From assembly GCA_025463125.1 (NCBI GenBank), contig JAOAPX010000035.1:1-39506 (forward strand): a DNA stretch of 39,506 nt, read 5' to 3'. Position numbers and translations under genes: made by a program. The DNA comes from Acidobacteriota bacterium (GTDB lineage Bacteria; Acidobacteriota; Blastocatellia; Pyrinomonadales; Pyrinomonadaceae). Below, piece after piece: positions 19,064-28,165 of this stretch. The notes beneath the pieces are model-generated. The model ran no database searches and was not told the DNA's origin. It saw nothing but the letters and a program-made list of their open reading frames with translations. Position 1 is the first letter of the stretch, and the number at the start of each line of letters is the position of its first letter.

Positions 19064-22000
19064 ATGAGAAAAAATTCGAAATTTTTAATAACGGTATTAT
19101 CATTAGTTTTTTGCTTGTCCGGCATAGCTTTTGGACAAGAAATTAATGGTACTATCGAAGGATACGTGAAAGACCCCAGCGGCGCTGTTGTCCCGAACGT
19201 TACCGTCACAATTCAGAGTACAGAAGTTACAGAAAATAACACTCGCACCTCTGTTGCAACAGGGTTCACGCGTACATTAACGAGCAGCGGAGAAGGTTTC
19301 TTTCGTGCTCAACAGGTTCCTCCGGGAATTTATACTGTTACTACTTCCGCAACTTCCGGTTTCGGCGCCACCACATTAAACAATGTCAATGTCGGTGTCG
19401 GACGAACCACCCAGTTAGATATTAATCTAACTATCGGACAGGGAACGACAGTTGTTGATGTTACCGCAGGCAATGAAGCGGGTGCTATTGACCCGACAGC
19501 TAGCCAAACCACAACAAATATTACCACCAGACAAATCGAAACGATCCCTGCTGGTACAAGTTTTGACAGTTTGTTGAGATTGTCTCCGCAAACGAGACCG
19601 GAAGCTAAATCCGGCGGTTTTCAAGTTGATGGCGCGTCCGGTTCAGAAAACTCGTTTATCATTGACGGGCAGGATGTCAGCAACTTTAAATCTAACAATC
19701 TTAATGGCGTAAATAATATTCCGACCACTTTAGTACAGGAAATATCAATCAAAACCAGCGGTTTCGATGCCGAATTCGGCGGAGCCACCGGCGGCGTTGT
19801 CAGTGTTGTTACAAAAGGCGGAAGCAATCAATTTAGAGGTATTTTCGGTGCTGAATTTGAATCATCTAAGCTTAACGCCAGTCCGCGTCCTTCATTAGTA
19901 AGAGTTTTGGACCCGACAACGGCTAACGGCAATACTGCGGAGTATGTTGCGCCTCCGAAAACAGGAGCAACGAACTTTTTCCCGACTGCTCAAATAAGCG
20001 GTCCGATTATTAAAGATAGATTATTCGGATTAGTTAACTACAGCAAACAGATTTTCGAGAATACTCGGACGTCAAGGTATTTTAATAACGCAGTGTCATC
20101 AAGACGTGTTTTGAGTAATCAAGTAGAATACAAAAACAAAACAATTTATGAATATGCGTTTGCTAGACTGGATGCCAATCCGTTTAACAGTCTTCGTTTG
20201 ACTGGAACGTATCTTTGGAATCCACAGATAAATGAAGGCGGAATACTTCCGGGCAGCATCAATATCGGTACCGGTGTTCCTTCAGCTGTGCTTGGCGGAA
20301 TAAGATATACCGGAGCGGATTTGATTGCTCAGCAGGGTGGTCGCGTAAATTCAAATAACGTGACTTTCCAAGCGGTTTATACGCCTACCAGTAATTTAGT
20401 ACTTACCGGTAGATTTTCAAGAGGATTCCTCAATGAAAAACCGACGGCATACGGTGTACCTAACGGTACGAGATTACAGTGCAGCGCAGTTCCGGCTGTA
20501 AGTGCAAATCAACCTATCAACTATGCAGCTATTTCTGGTTGCGCACAAGGTTTTGAAAACTTCGGTGTAAACCGTTTGACCAATAAAGAAGTTTCAATCA
20601 AAACCAACTATGAAGTTGATGCTTCTTACAATTTGAATGGATTTCTTGGTAATCACCAGTTAAAAGGCGGTTATTCAAACTCCAAAATCTTTACTGATAT
20701 TGACTCAAACAGTAACGTTACTACCGGGCAAGTTCAGTTGTTTTACGGAAGAACAATCGGTTCTTTAACTCCGATTGCCGTATCGAGCACTCCTGGTGCT
20801 ATCGGTGCAGGCGTGATCAGCCGATTCGGACAAATCGCGTCGGGCTTCAACCGCAATCAAGGTATCTATATCCAGGATAAATGGCAGCCGGTTAGAAATC
20901 TGACATTAAACATTGGTGTTCGTGCTGAAAAAGAATTCATCCCGACATTCAACGGCGTTCCTATTCAGGTTGCGTATGGTTACGGAGATAAAATTGCTCC
21001 GCGCCTTGGTTTTGCCTATGATCCTTTCGGTGATGGTAAAACAAAAATTTTCGGTTCCTACGGAAAATTCTATGACCGTTTGAAATTTGAATTGCCTGCC
21101 GGTTCCTTTGGCGGCGACTTCTTCAGAAGAGATTATTTTGAAATTTTTGCTGGTGAAAGATACGATTCGTTCACTCTCGCAAATATTCTGGGTAATTACC
21201 AGGGACCGAGCGGTGGTGAATGTCCGAGAGCGGCTACGGGAACTCGCGTAAGATGTCACATTGACTTACGCGTACCTTCATTAGCTGCCGTTGATCTGAA
21301 ACCGTTTACTCAACGCGAATTGACTTTTGGCGTAGAAAGAGAATTTTTCGGTAATATGTTATTTACCGCAAGATACACCAATAAGGAAGTTTTGAATGCA
21401 GTAGAAGATGCCGGTGCCTTTAACAAATTCAACAGTGAAGTTTATACAATCGTTAATCCCTGTAAAGGTGAGCACCTCAAAATTATCAAAGAAGGCGGTT
21501 ATGCAGGCTGCGTAGAAGCAGAAAGAAAATATAACGCTTTTCAGCTTATTGCCGAAAGACGTTTTACCAGAGGTCTTTACTTTAACGCAAACTACACTTT
21601 CAGCCGTTTGGTAGGCAACTACTCAGGACTCGCCAGTTCTGATGAAAACGGACGTGATGATCCGGGCGTAACCCGTTACTTCGATATTCCGGCTCAGGGA
21701 TTTGCAGTAGCAACAGGTAAACCCGATAACGGAAGACTGGCAACAGATCGTCCGCACGTATTTAATCTTTACGGCTCATATACGTATGACTGGTTTGGCA
21801 GCAAAACTAATGAATCAACATTATCATTGTTTACAACTGTTCAATCCGGAACACCTTTGACCACAACCGTAGAACTTTTCGCCAATGAAATCATTCTTAA
21901 TGGGCGTGGAGACTTAGGAAGAACAGAAACATTTTCACGAAGTGATATATCTTTACAACACCGTTATCTTTTCGGAAGAGATGATAAATTTGCGATGATA

Positions 22001-22312
22001 TTCAATATCAATGTAGAAAATCTCTTGAATGAACACAACGTAACGGATGTTTTTAGACTCATCACAGATGTCGGTATTGACATCAGTGCTGAAGACGTTG
22101 GATTCAGCGATCCCGATCCCAATAATCCGCCGGTGCCTAATGCTACAACAAGAGCTATTAACGCTGCGATTACGAAAGGTTTGGGAGCTGAAATCAGAAG
22201 CCTTTTAATGGATCCGAAATTAGTTGATCCCCGTTACAACGCTACCAATCCTTTTCCAACAGCTTTCCAAGCCCCGCGTAGAGTGAGATTTGGATTTCGT
22301 TTCCAATTCTAA
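19064..22312 (+). CDS. Oar-like TonB-dependent outer-membrane receptor
   Basis: A 1082-residue protein with a signal peptide (cleavage near AFGQ, residue 25). A carboxypeptidase-regulatory-like beta domain (about 27-120) contains GYVKDPSGAVVPNVTVT. The plug domain (about 150-265) has GGFQVDGASGSENSFIIDGQ and FGGATGGVVSVVTKGG. A large beta barrel ends in the aromatic FGFRFQF expected for outer-membrane insertion. This layout is very common in Acidobacteriota and Myxococcota (Oar); substrates are rarely known. An AGGAG site lies 6 bases before the ATG and a terminator follows at 22334. Confidence 0.93.
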   Translation: MRKNSKFLITVLSLVFCLSGIAFGQEINGTIEGYVKDPSGAVVPNVTVTIQSTEVTENNTRTSVATGFTRTLTSSGEGFFRAQQVPPGIYTVTTSATSGFGATTLNNVNVGVGRTTQLDINLTIGQGTTVVDVTAGNEAGAIDPTASQTTTNITTRQIETIPAGTSFDSLLRLSPQTRPEAKSGGFQVDGASGSENSFIIDGQDVSNFKSNNLNGVNNIPTTLVQEISIKTSGFDAEFGGATGGVVSVVTKGGSNQFRGIFGAEFESSKLNASPRPSLVRVLDPTTANGNTAEYVAPPKTGATNFFPTAQISGPIIKDRLFGLVNYSKQIFENTRTSRYFNNAVSSRRVLSNQVEYKNKTIYEYAFARLDANPFNSLRLTGTYLWNPQINEGGILPGSINIGTGVPSAVLGGIRYTGADLIAQQGGRVNSNNVTFQAVYTPTSNLVLTGRFSRGFLNEKPTAYGVPNGTRLQCSAVPAVSANQPINYAAISGCAQGFENFGVNRLTNKEVSIKTNYEVDASYNLNGFLGNHQLKGGYSNSKIFTDIDSNSNVTTGQVQLFYGRTIGSLTPIAVSSTPGAIGAGVISRFGQIASGFNRNQGIYIQDKWQPVRNLTLNIGVRAEKEFIPTFNGVPIQVAYGYGDKIAPRLGFAYDPFGDGKTKIFGSYGKFYDRLKFELPAGSFGGDFFRRDYFEIFAGERYDSFTLANILGNYQGPSGGECPRAATGTRVRCHIDLRVPSLAAVDLKPFTQRELTFGVEREFFGNMLFTARYTNKEVLNAVEDAGAFNKFNSEVYTIVNPCKGEHLKIIKEGGYAGCVEAERKYNAFQLIAERRFTRGLYFNANYTFSRLVGNYSGLASSDENGRDDPGVTRYFDIPAQGFAVATGKPDNGRLATDRPHVFNLYGSYTYDWFGSKTNESTLSLFTTVQSGTPLTTTVELFANEIILNGRGDLGRTETFSRSDISLQHRYLFGRDDKFAMIFNINVENLLNEHNVTDVFRLITDVGIDISAEDVGFSDPDPNNPPVPNATTRAINAAITKGLGAEIRSLLMDPKLVDPRYNATNPFPTAFQAPRRVRFGFRFQF

Positions 22313-22333
22313 TTTAATAGAATAAGAACGCTT

Positions 22334-22364
22334 AAAAGCCTGCTTCTTTATGAAGCAGGCTTTT
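22334..22364 (+). terminator. Intrinsic terminator of the receptor gene
   Basis: AAAAGCCTGCTTC (22334-22346) pairs perfectly with GAAGCAGGCTTTT (22352-22364) around TTTAT, followed by further T residues. It begins 22 bases after the receptor stop codon. Confidence 0.93.
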
Positions 22365-22483
22365 TTTACGTATAAAAACTTACACCGGAAATACTTTTAA
22401 CCTTAACGAAAGTAGATAGATTTTATACGATGCTTTGATTTATTTATTATATTGTTAAACTTATCTATGCAAATAATGAATAC

Positions 22484-22523
22484 AGTAAAAGGAGTAATAA
22501 GCAAGCTTATTACTCCTTTTACT
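22484..22523. repeat. Perfect 19-bp inverted repeat between convergent genes
   Basis: Arms 22484-22502 and 22505-22523 are perfect complements separated by AA, giving an almost uninterrupted 40-bp palindrome. It lies between the receptor and the TPR gene, which converge. The arms carry T4/A4 runs but no external T-tract. It could terminate the TPR transcript or cause RNA processing. The rest of 22313-22599 has no gene. Confidence 0.7.
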
Positions 22524-22599
22524 AACATATACCTGACCCGCCAGAAAAATCTTTATGTGAAATAAACTCTGAATTTGCGGTTTTTGTGATTTTGCAAAT

Positions 22600-23622
22600 T
22601 TAAATACTCTTTCCCTTTGCTCTCAGCGTTTTTATTAAGTCTTTTATTTGTTGGGCATTTTCGACGTCAGGTTGAAGTTTTAAATAACTTTCTAAAGCGT
22701 CTGCAGCTTTATCGAAGCGCTCAAGTTTATCGTACAGTAACCCGAGCTGCCAGTGTATTGATGGAACTGCGGAATTTTTATCCAGCGTTTTTGCCTTGAT
22801 AAGTGCCTGTTCAGCTTCATTAAAATTGCCGTTAATTCTTAAAACCATTCCGTATTGAAGAGCAGCGCTTATCGACTCGGGATTGATATGTGTCGCTGCT
22901 CTGAAAGCCTCTATTGCTTCTTTCATTTGTTTGAGGTTATAAGCTGCCAGACCAATCATATAAAAACTGGAAAAGCTGCGCTGATTTACCGTGATAGACT
23001 TAATTAAATACGGCAGCGCTTCATAATATTGTTGACGCCTGACGTATTCAGTTCCGAGACGATTAAGAACATCGTAGTATTCGGGATAAATTTCTAAAGC
23101 CTTTTTCAAAGTTTCAATTCCCATTAATGTGTCTTTTGAATTTTCAAGTTGTGAAACTGCTTTTTTGTACAAACTAACAGCCGGTGAGGGAACATCTTGT
23201 ACAAAAACCACACCTGCGGGATTTAATTCGCTGATGTTAACCTTGCGTTTATCTAACTTCAAATAAATATCAAGATAGACATTGTCAGAAGTTCTTACGT
23301 TACCAAACGAGTAGTTAGTGATAACTGCATCATGTATCTCTTCCAGATAATTAGTTCTATAAGGTAAAATCTTAACCTTATAATTGCCTGAAGAAATGCC
23401 GCCGAAAAAATAGCGACCTGAACCGTCAGTTTTTACTCTTTTCAGAGTCATATAAACATCGTCTAACAACTCCACGTAAATTTCGGCGACAGGTCTTCGG
23501 CTAGCGGCATCAAAAACAAAACCAGAGATAGAGTTACTAGTTTGAGATTGTGCATAACTTAATACAGCCGTCAGAAGAATCACAAAAAATGATAATTGGA
23601 TTGAACACAATGCTTTTCTCAT
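22600..23622 (-). CDS. Secreted TPR protein with carboxypeptidase-regulatory-like domain
   Basis: A 340-residue protein with a signal peptide (about 1-25, ending LSYAQ). A single beta-sandwich of the carboxypeptidase-regulatory type follows (about 31-125, ISGFVFDAASRRPVAEIYV and DGSGRYFFGGISSGNYKV). Then come about five tetratricopeptide repeats (155-330), for example YEALPYLIKSITVNQRSFSS. It is probably a periplasmic or surface scaffold; no enzyme motif is visible. A strong GAGGAGG site overlaps the end of ribA 12 bases upstream, so the two are co-transcribed although no functional link is evident. Confidence 0.8.
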   Translation of the reverse strand: MRKALCSIQLSFFVILLTAVLSYAQSQTSNSISGFVFDAASRRPVAEIYVELLDDVYMTLKRVKTDGSGRYFFGGISSGNYKVKILPYRTNYLEEIHDAVITNYSFGNVRTSDNVYLDIYLKLDKRKVNISELNPAGVVFVQDVPSPAVSLYKKAVSQLENSKDTLMGIETLKKALEIYPEYYDVLNRLGTEYVRRQQYYEALPYLIKSITVNQRSFSSFYMIGLAAYNLKQMKEAIEAFRAATHINPESISAALQYGMVLRINGNFNEAEQALIKAKTLDKNSAVPSIHWQLGLLYDKLERFDKAADALESYLKLQPDVENAQQIKDLIKTLRAKGKSI

Positions 23623-23634
23623 ACCTCAACCTCC

Positions 23635-24273
23635 TCAAAGCATGTCAATTAGATGTCCCAGTTTTTCCTTTTTAGTTCTTAAATAATGCGCAGCGGGTTC
23701 CTGAGATTCAACTTCAATCGGCACGCGTTCGGTAATTTGTAGTCCGGCTTCTTCGAGCGCTTTTAATTTGTCCGGGTTATTGGACATTACGCGGACTTTG
23801 CAGAGACCGAGATCGAAAAGTATTTCGGCGCATTGCTGATAGTTTCTCGCATCAATTTCGAATCCTAATTTTTCATTTGCTTCGACCGTGTCGGCGCCTT
23901 CGTCCTGTAGAGCATAAGCGCGAATTTTGTTGATGATTCCGATTCCGCGCCCTTCCTGCTGCTGGTAAACGATCGCGCCGCGACCTTCAGCTTCGATCAG
24001 CTCCATCGCTTTATTTAATTGCGGACCGCAGTCGCATTTGATTGAACCGAACACATCGCCGGTCAGGCATTGCGAGTGGATTCTGACAAGCGTCGGGGTG
24101 TCTTTACGCATTTCTCCCTTGTAAAGAACGACGAATTCCTCGTTGCTGTTCAGCGAACGATAGCCGGCGATTTTGAATTCGCCCGTTTGAGTCGGAAGAT
24201 TAGCCGCCGCTACCTTTTCAACTGAAATAGTTCGGCTTTTTGGCTGACAATTATTGCTTCGATCTGCTGTCAA
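23635..24273 (-). CDS. ribA: GTP cyclohydrolase II
   Basis: A 212-residue RibA that opens GTP to start riboflavin synthesis, releasing formate and pyrophosphate. Zinc ligands are the three Cys of [15 protein letters not shown] (C69, C80, C82). The catalytic and GTP-binding segment [18 protein letters not shown] and the terminal [16 protein letters not shown] are typical. It is a stand-alone GCHII without a fused RibB domain. I chose the TTG at 24273 because GGAG lies 8 bases upstream; a TTG 15 bases earlier would add five residues but has no such site. RibB and other riboflavin genes are not nearby. Confidence 0.92.
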   Translation of the reverse strand: MTADRSNNCQPKSRTISVEKVAAANLPTQTGEFKIAGYRSLNSNEEFVVLYKGEMRKDTPTLVRIHSQCLTGDVFGSIKCDCGPQLNKAMELIEAEGRGAIVYQQQEGRGIGIINKIRAYALQDEGADTVEANEKLGFEIDARNYQQCAEILFDLGLCKVRVMSNNPDKLKALEEAGLQITERVPIEVESQEPAAHYLRTKKEKLGHLIDML

Positions 24274-24413
24274 ATTATAAATCTCCAAAGCGATAAAATT
24301 AGATATTTAGAGGAATTATAACTCTAAACCGCCAAAATTTATATACCTGAAGTTTAATATAGATGTTTTTGTCGGATAATGAGAAAAATGGGTTTTTAGC
24401 GAGCAAAAGAGAA

Positions 24414-24456
24414 AAAGACTGTGCGCCGAAGTTCAAATTCGAGCGTGACAGTCTTT
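24414..24456 (-). terminator. Terminator after the sigma/anti-sigma genes
   Basis: AAAGACTGT (24414-24422) pairs with ACAGTCTTT (24448-24456). Inner pairs GCGC/GCGT and CGAA/TTCG surround the loop, with one bulged A. On the minus strand a T-rich run (24416 down to 24401) follows. It lies 23 bases beyond the anti-sigma stop codon. Confidence 0.8.
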
Positions 24457-24479
24457 AATCCGCAACGTGATTTATAATA

Positions 24480-24926
24480 CTATTTTTGATTTTCTTCAGG
24501 CGGTTCCGGTTTCGCAGAGTCTTTTTCCTCACCGGTTTCCGCTTCATTATGAGCAAATACGGCGCTGGCGCTGTCACCGAATATACGTGATAAAAGACCG
24601 CTTAATACTTCTGAAGCTTTGGTCGGTTCGGTTTCGTTTGCGTAGTTAAGGGATCGCGTTTCTTCAACCTGCGCGAAAACGTAATCGAGTTTTATGAGTT
24701 CGGCGGTAATATGGCGACAAAACGAGCAGTTTGTGAGATGTTTAACGAGCGGCTGTGATTGGCGCTGATTTAAGTTTCCTTCGACAAAAGCAGCGAGCGA
24801 GTCTTCGTCCAAATGAGTATCTCCGGATAATTCAGAACCGTTAACCGATGAGCGAACGGGCAGAAAACTGTCGAGCAGCCGTTTAATCTGCGCATCCTGA
24901 GAATCAATTGTCCTCTTATTTTCCAT
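24480..24926 (-). CDS. Putative zinc-binding anti-sigma factor
   Basis: A 148-residue protein. Residues about 36-80 resemble the zinc anti-sigma domain: THLDEDSLAAFVEGNL followed by HLTNCSFC (H63-x3-C67-x2-C70), with H38 as possible fourth ligand. No membrane span is present; the C-terminal third is acidic and Pro/Glu-rich. A soluble zinc anti-sigma is usually redox- or metal-responsive, as in RsrA or ChrR. It lies downstream of the sigma gene with a GGAGGG site before the ATG, and the pair ends at a terminator. The partnership is inferred from position and domain. Confidence 0.75.
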   Translation of the reverse strand: MENKRTIDSQDAQIKRLLDSFLPVRSSVNGSELSGDTHLDEDSLAAFVEGNLNQRQSQPLVKHLTNCSFCRHITAELIKLDYVFAQVEETRSLNYANETEPTKASEVLSGLLSRIFGDSASAVFAHNEAETGEEKDSAKPEPPEENQK

Positions 24927-25033
24927 TTTTATATCAGCCCTCCGAACAGAGAGACGTAAACACTTTATAATATTTGCACAAGAAATAATTGCTAAAACGA
25001 AACCGGTTCTTTTATATTTGAACAGATTTAAGT

Positions 25034-26041
25034 TCAGGTTGTCATTAAATTGCGGTAAAGGCTCGCTCCGGCGAGGTCTTCAGTCGCAAGCGACAGGCAA
25101 ATATCAATTTCCTCGCTTTTCAGTTTATGACCGGTTTGCAGCTCGCTTCGGAAATTCTGCAAAACTTTGGCGTAACATTTTTCGAGCCAGCGCATAATTG
25201 TCGATTCGTGCACGCGGCTGGCTGGTTCTTTTTCGCGCGTCGCCGATTTTCTTTGCAGCCAGTCGCGCAAAGGAGACGATTCGTTTTCAACGAGCCGCGC
25301 GATTTCGCGCAGTTTCAAATTGTCAACATGATAATAAAGCAGCAGAAGTTTTTCGTGATCGTCGAGATTGGCAAAAGCCTTTTCGAGCCCGTAAAGCGTC
25401 GCCTTACGATAACGTTCTTTCGAAATATGTTCGAGCATTTCGCTTTCGCCGCCGCGCGGAGATTCGGCAAAAGCTGCGTGCGCAGAGCCTTCGCCGACGG
25501 TTTCCGTCATTTCATCGAGCGAAACTTCGTCGTGCGACGTGCGGTGCAGATCGACCAGCGAATGCCAGATAACCGTTCGCAGCCAGCCTCGCAGGCTTCC
25601 GCGACCGCTGTAAGTCGCAAATTTAGAGACGCGTTCGCCGTCAACCACGCGCGTGCCGTAAAGCTCCACGTAAACCGTATCGATGACGTCCTGCGCGTCG
25701 ATTTCCGTCTTCGCTAAATGCCGCGCGACTCTTTCCAAATAAGAGCGGTGCTGCTGATCGAATTCCCACCAGGCAAGCTCGCTTCCGTTTGCGCATCCGA
25801 CCGCGAGAAATAAATCGTCGGCTAAAACCTGGCTTAAAAAGTTTTGCAATTCTTCGAGATTCGGCTGGTCGGGCAGAGCGGATGCGAGATATTTTTGCGC
25901 CGTTTTTCGCAGCGAATCTTTAAAGCAATCGCTGCGAACGCCGAAATTCGGAGAGTTCGCGTGACAGCGGGCGAATATTTCGTCCATTAAAGGTTCGCAC
26001 TTGCTGATTAAATCTGTATTTATTGAGGATTCAGGCAACAT
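25034..26041 (-). CDS. Sigma-70 family RNA polymerase sigma factor (ECF-like, atypical)
   Basis: A 335-residue protein, longer than normal ECF factors (about 200). Region 2 lies at about 95-167, with DAQDVIDTVYVELY and SGRGSLRGWLRTVIWHSLVD. Region 4 lies at about 220-300, with LKLREIARLV and VHESTIMRWLEKCYAKV. The two halves of the region 4 helix-turn-helix are separated by about 25 extra charged residues (252-276). About 90 N-terminal residues have no obvious match. I chose the ATG at 26041. A TTG at 26062 is also possible, but a TATAAT at 26052-26057 overlaps it and could be the promoter -10. Neither has a clear Shine-Dalgarno site. Probably held by the downstream anti-sigma. Confidence 0.82.
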   Translation of the reverse strand: MLPESSINTDLISKCEPLMDEIFARCHANSPNFGVRSDCFKDSLRKTAQKYLASALPDQPNLEELQNFLSQVLADDLFLAVGCANGSELAWWEFDQQHRSYLERVARHLAKTEIDAQDVIDTVYVELYGTRVVDGERVSKFATYSGRGSLRGWLRTVIWHSLVDLHRTSHDEVSLDEMTETVGEGSAHAAFAESPRGGESEMLEHISKERYRKATLYGLEKAFANLDDHEKLLLLYYHVDNLKLREIARLVENESSPLRDWLQRKSATREKEPASRVHESTIMRWLEKCYAKVLQNFRSELQTGHKLKSEEIDICLSLATEDLAGASLYRNLMTT

Positions 26042-26112
26042 CAGATTTCGTATTATAAACAAATTTCTATATTTACACTAGCTTTCGTTTGAACAGCGTA
26101 AATATATATATA

Positions 26113-26139
26113 TTAAACGTTTAACGTTAAAATAACGTT
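26113..26139. promoter_or_regulatory. Cluster of AACGTT palindromes upstream of the sigma gene
   Basis: AACGTT occurs at 26116, 26123 and 26134. They form overlapping palindromes: TTAAACGTTTAA (26113-26124), TTAACGTTAA (26121-26130), and AACGTTA-AAA-TAACGTT (26123-26139). They lie about 70-100 bases upstream of the sigma start, in the gap after the ABC gene, and could be an operator. A palindromic repeat does not fit the usual asymmetric ECF autoregulation site. Confidence 0.4.
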
Positions 26140-26171
26140 GAAATTCGGCAGAGAGCCGGAGCTTTTTTTGT

Positions 26172-28037
26172 TTAACTGCCGACATTCGATTCAAGCCCTG
26201 AAGTTTGCGGCGAAAACTTCGGCGGCTGGTTTTCGATCTTTTCATCGACATACTGTAGACGATACAACCGCCAGTAAAGTCCTCGAACGCCTAAAAGCTC
26301 GTTGTGAGTTCCGGCTTCGCGCAGTTCGCCGTGATGAAAAACCAGGATCCGGTCGCATTTCTGAATCGTTGAAAGGCGATGCGCGATGACGAGCGATGTT
26401 CTCGACTGCATAACGCGCTCTACGGCTTGCTGAATCAATTGCTCGGTTTCCGTGTCAATCGAGCTGGTCGCCTCGTCAAGAATCAGGATTACCGGATCGA
26501 ACGCCAAAGCCCTGGCGAAAGAAATAAGTTGTTTTTGCCCGACGGAAAGCCCTGCGCCGCGCTCTTTAACAAGCGATTCGTAACCGCCTGCAAGCTTGTT
26601 TACGAATTCGTCGGCGTGAACTTCCGCCGAAGCCCAGCGAATTCTTTCTTCGCTTATACGATTGTTTCCGAGCTGAATATTTTCTTTTATCGACCCGCTG
26701 AACAGAAAAACGTCCTGCAAAACGACGGCGAAATTTTCGCGCAGATCACGCAAATCCCATTCGCGCACGTCGACGCCGTCAAGCAGAATGCTGCCTTTCT
26801 GCACATCGTAAAAGCGCATTAAAAGATTTGTTACGGTCGTTTTGCCCGAACCCGTATGACCGACGAGCGCGACCGATTCGCCCGGGTTGATCGTGAAAGA
26901 AATGTCTTTTAACACCCAATCGTTTTCTTTGTAAGCGAACCAGACGTTGCGAAATTCGATTTTCCCCGCGGCTTTGCCGGTTTTTTTCGGCGCGGCGGGC
27001 GTTTCAATGGCGATCGGCAAATCGAGCAGGATAAAAATGCGGTGCGAAGCGACGATTGCCGCCTGAAGCACGTTGAATTTATCGGATAAATCGCGAATCG
27101 GCTGAAAAAGCTGCTGCGAATATTGCACGAAAGCGATAACGACGCCGGCAGTCAAAATTTGTTCGCCGGCTGACATTTGCGTTAAGATTTCATACCCGCC
27201 GAACCATAAAATAAGCGCGATGCCGATCGCTCCGATGAAATCCACCAGCGGATAAAAAATCGAGTAATAATAAATGGTTTCGATATTGGCGTTGCGGTAA
27301 TCGTCGTTGATCTCGTCGAAACGATTCTGCGCTTTCCGCTCGGCGTTAAAAAGCTGAACGGTTTGCGCGCCGGAAATATATTCCTGCAAAAAAGCGTTGA
27401 GTTTGGCGTTTCGCGTGCGAACTTTATCAAAACCCGAACGCGCCTGTTTGCGAAACCAGTTGGTCGCGGCAAATAGAAGCGGAATCGTGATTAAGGAAAC
27501 AAGCGCGAGCTTCCAGTCGAGATAAAACATTTGCGCGATAATCGCGAAAATAATGACTAAATCGCCCAAAACATCTATCACGCCCGACGTGAAAAGCTCA
27601 TTTAACGCGTCAACGTCCGACGTAATTCGCGTAACAATGCGCCCGACCGGATGTTTGTCGTAGTAGGCGACTTCCTGTCTTTGAAGCTTCGTATAAACCT
27701 GCGTGCGAATGTCGAACATTACCTTTTGCCCGACATTGTTGAGCAGGATTTCCTGCACGTAAGAAAAAATAAAGCGAAATAGGAATAACCCGAAAAACGC
27801 CAGCGCGAAAATCCACAAACCGCCGGTTTGTTTCGGCGTAATATAATCATCTACTGCCGACTGCGTAAATCGCGCCTGAAAACTGAATAATATATTAGAC
27901 GCGACAGTCAGAACGAGCGCCACTACCGCCAGGTGCCAGTAAGGTTTAAGATAGCTCATCAAACGCTTGACGACCTGCCAATCGTATGTTTTACCGATCC
28001 CTTCTTCTTCGTGAAATTTTTTGGCTTCTTCCGACAT
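26172..28037 (-). CDS. ABC exporter, fused membrane and ATPase domains
   Basis: A 621-residue ABC-B type half-transporter. Six membrane spans lie in residues about 35-330. The ATPase has Walker A GHTGSGKT (393-400), Q-loop [12 protein letters not shown], signature [15 protein letters not shown], Walker [14 protein letters not shown] and H-loop AHRLST. All catalytic residues are present, so it can act as a homodimer; no second half-transporter is adjacent. The family exports lipids, peptides or drugs (MsbA, LmrA, YheH/YheI). It lies upstream of the sigma pair on the same strand and diverges from the SpoIIM gene. GATTTTR heptads lie directly before its ATG. Confidence 0.93.
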   Translation of the reverse strand: MSEEAKKFHEEEGIGKTYDWQVVKRLMSYLKPYWHLAVVALVLTVASNILFSFQARFTQSAVDDYITPKQTGGLWIFALAFFGLFLFRFIFSYVQEILLNNVGQKVMFDIRTQVYTKLQRQEVAYYDKHPVGRIVTRITSDVDALNELFTSGVIDVLGDLVIIFAIIAQMFYLDWKLALVSLITIPLLFAATNWFRKQARSGFDKVRTRNAKLNAFLQEYISGAQTVQLFNAERKAQNRFDEINDDYRNANIETIYYYSIFYPLVDFIGAIGIALILWFGGYEILTQMSAGEQILTAGVVIAFVQYSQQLFQPIRDLSDKFNVLQAAIVASHRIFILLDLPIAIETPAAPKKTGKAAGKIEFRNVWFAYKENDWVLKDISFTINPGESVALVGHTGSGKTTVTNLLMRFYDVQKGSILLDGVDVREWDLRDLRENFAVVLQDVFLFSGSIKENIQLGNNRISEERIRWASAEVHADEFVNKLAGGYESLVKERGAGLSVGQKQLISFARALAFDPVILILDEATSSIDTETEQLIQQAVERVMQSRTSLVIAHRLSTIQKCDRILVFHHGELREAGTHNELLGVRGLYWRLYRLQYVDEKIENQPPKFSPQTSGLESNVGS

Positions 28038-28039
28038 CT

Positions 28040-28147
28040 GATTTTAGATTTTAGATTTTGGATTTTGGATTAGCAATGTATTAATTCACTATTTATGACA
28101 TAATTTAAGACGAAGCGCGGTCGGCTTAACAATCCAAAATCTAAAAT
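28040..28147. repeat. GATTTTR heptamer tandem repeat with inverted copy
   Basis: Four heptamers (GATTTTA twice, then GATTTTG twice) run from 28040 to 28067, directly before the ABC ATG. The inverted copy lies at 28131-28147, 18 bases before the SpoIIM start. The arms 28048-28064 and 28131-28147 are perfect over 17 bp with a 66-nt loop. The repeats flank both start codons of this divergent promoter region (28038-28165). Heptamer repeats of this kind are known from cyanobacteria (STRR); their role is unknown. Confidence 0.75.
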
Positions 28148-28165
28148 TCATATTCTGAAATTTAA

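Noticed and set aside
26500-26600. Non-canonical ABC signature LSVGQ instead of LSGGQ as a sign of an inactive site.
   Set aside because: Val at this position is common in ABC-B exporters, and Walker A, Walker B Glu and the H-loop are all intact.
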